Shown here: piece by piece, positions 56,607 through 64,000 of the stretch
How positions within the stretch are numbered: position 1 is the stretch's first letter
How the letters are laid out: each line of letters starts with the position of its first letter
DNA from: Cymbomonas tetramitiformis
Lineage: Eukaryota > Chlorophyta > Pyramimonadophyceae > Pyramimonadales > Pyramimonadaceae
DNA length: 64,000 bases
Assembly (NCBI GenBank): GCA_001247695.2
Contig: LGRX02035339.1
Coordinates: 26,095 to 90,094, forward strand
Direction of reading: 5' to 3'
Program-made: the position numbers and the translations under genes
The notes under the pieces: generated by a model
Seen by the model: the letters and a program-made list of their open reading frames with translations, nothing else
What the model was told of the DNA's origin: nothing
The model's database searches: none

Positions 56607-59600
56607 ATGGTACGCTGCTCTGTGTTTATTGGTGCAATTCTCTTTATGGTATGTGCTTCTACGTTGCCTGAGACCACTGAGGCAGTGCCTTCATGGCATC
56701 CACACCGCGTCAGCCACTCATCTCAAGCGATGGATGAAACCACAGCAGAGCTCGAGCCTTTGGAGGCCCATGAGGGCCTGCAACTCAGCCAGGGACACGA
56801 GGACCGGGAATTTGAAGATGGCAGTGAGCAAGTTGCAGATGAGGTCGAGGAAACCGAGGCAGAGGAAGATGAGCAGGCTGTAGCTGAAGAGGAGGAGGAA
56901 CCTATTGCGACCACTGATGCACTTACGGACGGAAATGATGAACCTAACATTGAAGAAGAGGAAGCTGTAGAGGAGGAGGAGGAGCACGTTGAGGCTACTG
57001 ATGAAGAAGTTGCTGTTGAGGATGAAGAACCCGTCCACGAGGAAGAGCCCGTTGAGGAGGAACATGTGGAAGAGGAGGATGCCACTGTTGATGATGTGGA
57101 AGCTGAAAGACGCCGTCTTTTACAAGAGGATGAAGGAGAGGCCGCTGCTGAGGAGGCCGCGGAGGAGGCTGCTGTTGAAGAGGCTGCGGTGGAGGAGGCT
57201 GCGGAGGAGGCCGCTGCGGAGGAGGCTGCGGAAGAGGCTGCAGCCGCAGAAGAAGCCGAGGCTGAGGCTGAAGCTGCTACCGGTGAGGAGGAGATTCAAG
57301 TCCCCAAAGCCACTCCTTCTTGGCACCCGGCCCGCGCCCACCACAATAACGAAGAGGTGATCGAACCCGAGGAGGATATCCCAGCAGAAGAGGAGGACGT
57401 CCCGGAGGCTGCTGAGACCAGGAAGCTCTTGTCGTCCCGGAAGTTGGGTCGTCGCCTGTTGGCAGACACCCCCTGCCCCGAGGATCGTTTCCTGTTGGTG
57501 AGTCCCCACCTGCCCAGCTGATAACCCTCAACCCTCTTGCACAAGCGATCTTCCCAATACTCTCTTTAGTCTTCGGTGGACAAGGGGTTCAAGGAACTCA
57601 TCTCGCAGTTGTAGTGGATCGACTGTGCACAACCAGCCCACGCAGTTATTTCGTGTCCTTACTTACTTTTGATACAGCGGAGGGGTGTGGTTGCCTGAAT
57701 CCAACCTTGCCAGTTTCCTCACATCAGTGCTATTCAAGTTATCTATGTGTTTTTCACCGTTTAATATCAAGGAGTTTCATCTGACTACGTCAACTTGCTT
57801 GCCAGCTGACCACTGTGTCTATAACTTTCTTTCGGGTCCTTGATGCTTTTGACTTACTTTAATACGCTGTTAATGTGTATGACTCTCTGTAAGCTAACGA
57901 GAGACCTTTTGATTGTCCAAAATTTTCTCCAGAAAACGCTTGTTTTGCAACTGTTGTTTACCTTAGCGCAGATCGTATAAGCTTCTCTTCTTGAACAGTG
58001 TTGAGCTCTTGCTCAAACTCCTTTAGGTTCACCACTCAGAACTTTCTGTTCATCCAACGCTGTGAGCAACGTGGAGCTCGGGGGCTTCTCGTTCCCGTTA
58101 GTGTGCACCGAGGATGGTTTTTCATCGACTCACTTCTGAACAGAAAGGGAACGCGAGTCGCCCGGTTTTCCCCTCAGTGCCTGTGGCACCTCCGCTCCAT
58201 TCCGCTGGAACGCACCTGCCAACTGCACCGATCTGCCTGTTGATGAGTCGTATTCCCCTTCGCTGTCTCCTTTATGAGACTTGAGTATTTTGTTCTTACT
58301 TACTGTTTTTCGGGATAACTTTTCCTCGCCTTCCTCGGGAATGTCTGCGCCCACCACTCTCAGATATTTTTGCGCCTGTGTTGTTTTAAGAGCTCTTCGT
58401 TTTTATTGCAACACTGACGTTTCTCTCTCCCTCTGTTCGAGCAGGGGGAGCGAGCCGATTGCTGAGACGGCAAACAGTCAACACCTGAGGAGAAGAGGCG
58501 CACCGCTTTCAGCTCCTCTCATCGTGGGACATCCGCGGTTTTGAGAAGTGCTTGTCAAAAAATCACTTTCTGGGAGTCGCTAATAGGAAGGAAAAATCTG
58601 TTTACCGCTCACTGTTGCTCAGTAAGAATACTTAGCCGGGACTCTGTTCGAGCTTGACTCGTGTAAGATATTCCTGTTGCAACGATCTGTTCTAAACCAC
58701 GTTGCGCTTCGATCGACCCTTTTGCAATTATGCACTTACTTGTGTTCTAAGAATCTAGATCGTCTTGTCTGCACGTCCAGCCCTTACACTATGAATATAT
58801 ATATGTAAACCAGATTTCTTTTTCACTGTAAGATCTTAGCCATCCTTGGTGAGAGAAAGGGAGATGGTATATACTCTCCATTTTCGTTTCCTGTGTCTTT
58901 TAAACTCTTACAGGAAGCAAGTTCTCTGTGTACCTCATCTCATATATTGAGAAGTCTTTCAAGAGTCCTGAAATAGGTATATGTCTTGTCTGATCCGTTA
59001 TGTATTTTTTTTTTTTTTTTTAATCTTGGGGGTTTTATTGGGTACATAAAATCAATGTTTTGCCGATTGCGTTCCCTTTCCGGACTGGAAAGCTGAAAAT
59101 TCTGGTGAACTTTATCATGCCGCAAAGCTCCTAATGTCTTTAAGGGTCTCCTATCATATCTTTTTGTTTGTGATGTAGTTGGTAAGGAAGGTGGAATTAT
59201 GGTGATTATGTAGAAAGAACCCAACAATTTTTATTCTAAGTTGAGGTTCTGTAAGTCGATAAGAGGTGCTCAATAAGTTATGATTAGGTTTAACATGTGC
59301 ATATTAAGTTATGAGTGGTAAATTTCGAGATGTGATGGACCTTTGCCTTCATCTTTAATATTGCTGATCATCCTATAAGTTTCTTGAGTTTATAAGCTTG
59401 GATTCCTTACTCATGTACAATCATTAGGCTTAGCTGTTCTGCCATGAAACCATGGACGTTTGATGTGGCCGGTATATTTCCTGTTTAAACTTTTCCCATG
59501 TTTCCTTCCCTCAAGGATAAATGTATGGCATGAGAGGATGAAAGGTGCAGTACAACAGAGAAGAATGAATATGCTTCAAAGGGAAACAAAGTGAGGCACC

Positions 59601-61937
59601 CTTTAAACATCATCTTGTAGTCTTGATTTAATGGTAGTTGATTATTTCACATGTGTACAATTAATGCTTGTGACATGAAACCATGCACTTGTGTAGAGGC
59701 TGGTATATTTTATTTCCTGTTTGTTACGATCATCCGGGTGTTCTTCTCTTGAGAATACTTGTGTAGCACAAGAGGGTGAAAGGTGCAGCTCTTCCTGCAT
59801 AGAGAGATGCATTTGCTTGAAAGGAAAAAAGGGCTCGCAATTTTAGTGCCTACGTCTACATCCGATGGCCGCAATTGAGTTATATACCTTTGAAGCAGTT
59901 GTGAAGTGCTTGGGTATGCCATTGAAGGTAATATTTGTGGTTTCTCACCCATGAGAATAGACATGCCTGCAAAGCATCCATCTTTGTGAAAGGTGAATGC
60001 GGTTCATTTGAGCTGTGGTGTCTCAGTCTAAGTGTGCCCAGTTCGAGGTCTACGCTTTTATGCAACTAGAGGTGATGCAAGTGTGTTGGTTTGCAGTTGG
60101 GTCCTCGCACTTATAGCGGAGGCTTCAACAACATGATGATGACCCTCGAGAGTGCAATCCTGTTGGCGAAGGCGACTAATCGTACCTTCATCGTCCCTCC
60201 ATCACGCAACGAGCGGTATAACTGGTTACGTTTCCGCATGGCAATTGACATGGAGCCCCTCCGTAATGTTTGGCCCTGTTTCATCGATTCAGATGAGGTA
60301 TGTCAGCTAATGTGTGGGTCGAAATGACCTTCCTTATATGTTAAACTTGAGAGCCCGTTGCAGGGATCAAGGTGACCTAAGCCTGAGTGTGAAACTTGAG
60401 AGCCGCTGCGCGGGTGGAGGTGAGCTCCCTCGCAGTGTCAAGCATGAGAGCCGCTGCGAGGGCGGAGGTGAGCTCCCTCGCAGTGTCAAGCATGAGAGCC
60501 GCTGCGCGGGTGGAGGTGAGCTCCCTCGCAGTGTCAAGCATGAGAGCCGCTGCGCGGGTGGAGGTGAGCTCCCTCGCAGTGTCAAGCATGAGAGTTTCAA
60601 AAAGGAGCATCGAGGATGGAGGGGATGGGTTTGTGCTATGAGAACAGCCGTGGGGGCTCAATCCTGCGCCTGATCAGCTGGACACATCACCTCAGAGGCA
60701 TCTGCTTGGCAAGGGGAAGAGCAACGTGGGCAAGATCGCTGCACACAAGGGACTGGCGCCATCGGACCATAAGCCAAAGCCGGGTTCTTACGCAGCGATG
60801 AAGCCGATGACAGGAACGAACAGGGAAGCGCGTGAAGGATTGGTGGGTTTGTCTATCGCCACCTTAGCTGGAGAGCAGCACTTAGGACGGCCAGAGGTGC
60901 GGGACTACCCTGTGGTACGTGTTGGTGGGAGTGCATGGGGTGGCATGATGACTGAGTGTCCGGAGCCGGAGCTGAAGAAGCTCTTTTGGAGCCACGTCAA
61001 GCCTGCCGCTGACATCAAGGCTGAGGTGGAAGCCTTCAAAGCAGAGAAGCTCGGTGCGACCCCCAAACCCTGCACCCTGCCACCTCAACCTTAGAGGCTG
61101 CAACTTACTTTCGATGCGGAGTCAGGTGACGAGGCAAGCCAGCTGATCACAAGCGTTTCTTTCCACCATATATTTTCCCTTTAAAACATAACAATTCCAC
61201 ACCTGAGTCTTCATGACAGGTTGGGTTATCAATGCAAGCTGAGGAAGTCAGTCTAGATGTGTCATCGATGGCGTCAGCTGGATGCCAGAATCCACGTCAC
61301 ACATTCCTAATGGAGCTCCAGTGAACTCACGATTGGAGTGATTTATCGCGATGTTGATCAATCCGGGGCCACCTCAATGTTGACTTCCACCTGGGGCCCA
61401 TTGCCCTGGGCGGGAACACGCAAGCCCATGACAGAGACCATGTACTTCTCACTTTTCTGGCTGAATTGCTGTGGCTGGGGAGTTGCCCCCCGGTGTTTTA
61501 ATATGGGCCTTGTGCGAATTTCTCTCTTCGGGTCTTCCTGTGTCCCGGTGCTCGTCCAGGAGGAGCTTTCAAATCTCATTTATGAAAATGCAGCTCACGT
61601 GACACAACGGTTTCCAAGATGGCGTTTGATGAATTTGAGAGTCTGCTTCATCAGTTTCATGTGAACAGTGCTTAATTTTACCCAAATAAGAAACACTAAC
61701 AGCATATTGGGGTTGGGGCCATGTAGGTGACAACTATTTTGCAGTACACCTGCGGTGGCTGGAGGGCAAGTGCCCAGGCCGCGCGCACATGTACTACATG
61801 CCCAGCGTGAGCAAGCAAATTGCCGCAATGTGCACTAACAGCTTCAAATATACTGCAAGTATCATCAAGGACCTCGGGCTGCCTATGGGCAAAGTGTTCC
61901 TTGCTAGTGACCGTCAGCGACCTGAGGTTGACAAGTG
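56607..61937 (+). CDS. O-fucosyltransferase-like glycosyltransferase, secreted or type II, at least four exons (3' end beyond the window)
   Basis: Exons: 56607-57497, 60097-60297, 60678-61053 and 61727 to about 61937, all phases consistent. The protein opens with a signal sequence or anchor (CSVFIGAILFMVCAST), then about 240 residues of Glu/Ala-rich stalk. It then has GGFNNMMMTLESAILLAKAT, NRTFIVPPSRNERYNW, ECPEPELKKLFWSHVKPAAD, YFAVHLRWLEGKC and VSKQIAAMCTNSF...FLASDRQRPE. GGxNN and HLR are the GDP-fucose-binding marks of the O-fucosyltransferase fold (PF10250); the arginine of HLR is the key residue. It would add fucose in the ER or Golgi. The join of exons three and four restores Gly across GTGCGA...GTAG. 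The rest lies past the minisatellite intron. The exon three start could also be 60696. Confidence 0.8.
57498..60096 (+). other. Intron 1 of the O-fucosyltransferase-like gene, with a possible alternative last exon
   Basis: A 2.6-kb intron, mostly AT-rich, with a T run at about 59003-59022. Near its start, after CTCTTTAG, 57570-57614 reads in phase SSVDKGFKELISQL and a stop. If used, it would yield a short form made only of the signal sequence and acidic stalk. Two related ~150-bp stretches (about 59440-59600 and 59680-59830), each with GAAACCATG..., GGTATATTT...CCTG and GAGG(A/G)TGAAAGGTGCAG, form an old duplication. Confidence 0.5.
60398..60594. repeat. 48-bp tandem repeat, four copies, in intron 2
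   Basis: The unit GAGAGCCGCTGCGCGGGTGG... of exactly 48 bp is repeated four times, with one base change in the second copy. It lies in the intron between 60297 and 60678 of the O-fucosyltransferase-like gene. Because 48 is divisible by three, both strands show open frames; these are not genes. Confidence 0.9.
61054..61726 (+). other. Intron 3 of the O-fucosyltransferase-like gene
   Basis: This lies between GTGCGA at 61054 and GTAG at 61723-61726. ORFs inside it are not conserved with the family and cross no motif. Confidence 0.6.
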
Positions 61938-61984
61938 CGTCTTGTCCCCCATCTCTATTTAGCGCCCAAACTGATACCAGTCGC

Positions 61985-64000
61985 CTAATCCTGTCGCCAT
62001 AGCTGCAAGCGGTTGAGTGAGGGGAGAAGATCATGTGGCTGTGAGCTGCAAGCGGTTGAGTGAGGGGAGAAGATCATGTCGCTGTGAGCTGCAAGCAGTG
62101 AGTGGGGGAAGAAGATCATGCGGTTTTGAGCTACAAGCGGTTGAGTGAGGGAAGAAGATCATGTGGCTGTGAGCTGCATGCGGTTGAGTGAGGGGAGAAG
62201 ATCATGTGGGTATGAGCTGCGAGCGGTGAGTGGGGGGAGAAGATCATGTGGCTGTGAGCTGCAAGCCTTGAATTGCAGCAGGAGATCATGTGGTTGTGAG
62301 TGAGGGGAGAAGATCATGTGGTTGTGAACTGCAAGCGATGAGTGGGGGGAACAGATCGTGTGGCTGTCAGCTGCATGCGGTTGAGTGAGGGGAGAAGATC
62401 ATGTGGGTATGAGCTGCGAGCGGTGAGTGGGGGGAGAAGATCATGTGGCTGTGAGCTGCAAGCCTTGAATTGCAGCAGGAGATCATGTGGTTGTGAGTGA
62501 GGGGAGAAGATCATGTGGTTGTGAACTGCAAGCGATGAGTGGGGGGAACAGATCGTGTGGCTGTCAGCTGCATGCGGTAAGTGAGGGGAGAAGATCAGTT
62601 GATTGTGAGCTGCAAGCGGTTGTGTGAGAAGATCATTTGGTTGTGAGCTGCAAGCGGTTGAGTGAGGGGAAGATCATGTGGCTGTGAGTTGACGGTTGAG
62701 TGAGGGAAGATCATGTGGTTGTGAGCTGCAAGCGGTGAGTGAGGAAGATCATGTGGTTTTGAGCTGCAAGCGGTCAGTGGGGGGAGCAGATCATGTGGCT
62801 GTGGCCAACAACAAGCCTTGAATTGCGGCAGGAGATCATGTAGTTGTGAGTGGGGGGGGAACATTATTTGGCTGTGAGCTGCAAGCGGTTGAGTGAGGAG
62901 GAGATCATTTGGCTGAGCTGCAAGCGATGAGTGAGGGGAGAAGATCATGTGGCTGTGACTAACAAGCCTTCAATTGCGGCAGGAGATCATGTAGTTGTGA
63001 GTGGGGGGAGACATAATTTGGTTGTGAACTGCAAACGGTTGAGTGAGGGGAGGAGATCATGTGGTTGTCATGTGGTTGTGGGAGGAGCTGCGGCGAGTGG
63101 GAGAAGATCATGTGGCTGTGAGCTTAAAAGAGGCTTGAGTGGAGGACAGAAGATCGTGGTGGTTGTGAGCTGCAAGCGGCTGAGTGGAGGGGAGGAGACC
63201 ATGGCTGTTAAAGGCAATGAGTTGAGTGAGGGGGAAATCATGTGGTTGTGAGCTGCAAGCGGTGAGTGAGGGAGAAGATCATTTGGCTGTGAGCTGCAAG
63301 CCTGGCTGAGTGAGGGGGAAGGTGATGTGGTTGTGAGCCTCAAGGCTGAGTGAGTGCAGAAGACTCATTTGGTTGTAGGGAAAGCCGGTGAGTGGGAGAG
63401 GCGATCATGTGGCTGTGAGCCAGCTGGTTGAGTGAGGGAGAAGATCACGTGGCCCGTGAGCTGCAAGCAGTTGAGTGAGGGAGAAGATCATGTGGCTGTG
63501 AGCTGTGCAAGAGTGGGGAGAAGTTCATGTGGCTGTGAGCTGCAAGCGGTGAGTGGGGGGAGAAGATCATGTGGTTGTGAGCTGCATGCGATCGAGTATG
63601 GGTAGAAGACCATGTGGTTGTGAGCTGCATGCGGTTGAGTGGGGGTAGAAGAACATGTGGCTGACCTGCAAGCGGTGAGTGGGGAGAGGCAATCATTTGG
63701 CTGTGAGTTGGAAGCGGGTGAGTGAGGGGGGAAGATCATGTAGCTGTGAGCTGCAAGCGGTTGAGTGAGGGGAGAAGATCATTTGGTTGTGAGGTGCGAG
63801 CGGCGAGTTGGGGGAGAAGATCATGTGGCTGTGAGGTACGAGCGGCGAGTGTGGGGAGAAGATCATATGGCTTTGACCTGCAAGCCTTATGTTGCAGCAG
63901 GAGATCATGTAGCTGTGAGTTGGGGGGGGGACATCATTTGGCTGTGAACTGCAAGCGGTTGAGTGAGGGGAGGAGATCATGTGGCTTTGAGGTGCGAGCG
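61985..64000. repeat. Minisatellite of ~43-bp units filling an intron to the window end
   Basis: Variants of GAGCTGCAAGCGGTTGAGTG + AGGGGAGAAGATCATGTGGC + TGT are repeated about 45 times with small indels. A higher-order block of 197 bp is visible: AGCTGCATGCGGT recurs at 62172, 62369 and 62566. A variant containing CCTTGAATTGC(A/G)GCAGGAG recurs at irregular intervals. The array begins about 50 bp after the last recognisable exon of the O-fucosyltransferase-like gene. Confidence 0.93.

Noticed and set aside
56718..57085. Serine-rich and Leu/Phe-rich antisense ORFs
   Set aside because: Mirror frames of the Glu/Ala-rich stalk of exon 1.
60314..60673. ORFs in both directions with a 16-residue repeat
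   Set aside because: Product of the 48-bp intronic repeat.
62314..63980. Minus-strand ORFs with repeated S-Q-P-H-D-L-L-P peptides
   Set aside because: Translation of the 43-bp minisatellite.

Overview
The window is nuclear DNA from a eukaryote with many introns. Several observations point to a green alga, most likely a prasinophyte of the Cymbomonas type, though the species is a guess. Coding regions are GC-rich and set among AT-rich tracts. Many introns begin GTGCG, as is common in chlorophytes. Repeats and retrotransposons fill most of the sequence. Nothing here is bacterial in layout: there are no operons, no CRISPR arrays and no rRNA. I did no systematic tRNA scan and noticed none.

Layout. 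1-3475: a duplicated hairpin block, then a 5'-truncated LINE-like element whose ORF fuses a LINE-type zinc finger to a Dam-like methyltransferase domain, then LTR-like debris. 3478-5826: seven copies of a 321-bp satellite, one split by a 184-bp solo LTR. 6041-7994: a spliced gene of unknown function. 7816-16665 (minus): a GC-rich retroelement-like block with gag and protease ORFs and a repeat-bearing leader, but no reverse transcriptase that I can see. 17478-18991: two convergent host genes, one with a nucleoside diphosphate kinase-like domain; each carries a tandemly duplicated exon. 20100-25700: fragments of two further LTR elements. 26627-32911 (minus): a complete 12-exon O-acetylhomoserine sulfhydrylase gene, 442 codons when spliced. 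33162-34247: two inverted-repeat elements. 34529-43990: a 354-bp tandem array that hosts a complete-ended but internally deleted Copia element and a second, 5'-truncated copy of the LINE. 44250-45470: a CA tract and a degenerate satellite of about 178 bp. 46631-47058: the terminal exon of a RecQ helicase. 47699-48985: a spliced gene with an acidic tail. 49090-50560: an array rich in the motif GTCCATACG, containing a 281-bp hAT-type MITE. 51793-52233: a DNA methyltransferase fragment. 52468-53541: a decayed hAT-like transposase. 53871-55543: a small TRIM-like LTR element with a recognisable empty site. 56607 to beyond 61937: a spliced O-fucosyltransferase-like gene with a signal peptide and acidic stalk, whose last visible intron is a minisatellite running to the window end.

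Four host genes can be assigned a likely role. The sulfhydrylase makes homocysteine or cysteine by direct sulfhydrylation. The NDK-like protein belongs to nucleotide metabolism or a relative. RecQ acts in DNA repair. The O-fucosyltransferase would act in the secretory pathway. They are unrelated in pathway and are separated by mobile DNA. The main biological interest is in the mobile elements: the LINE-methyltransferase fusion, Copia and TRIM elements that seem to share a half-tRNA primer site, and satellites that act as insertion targets, so that the pre-insertion sequence can be read from neighbouring repeat units.
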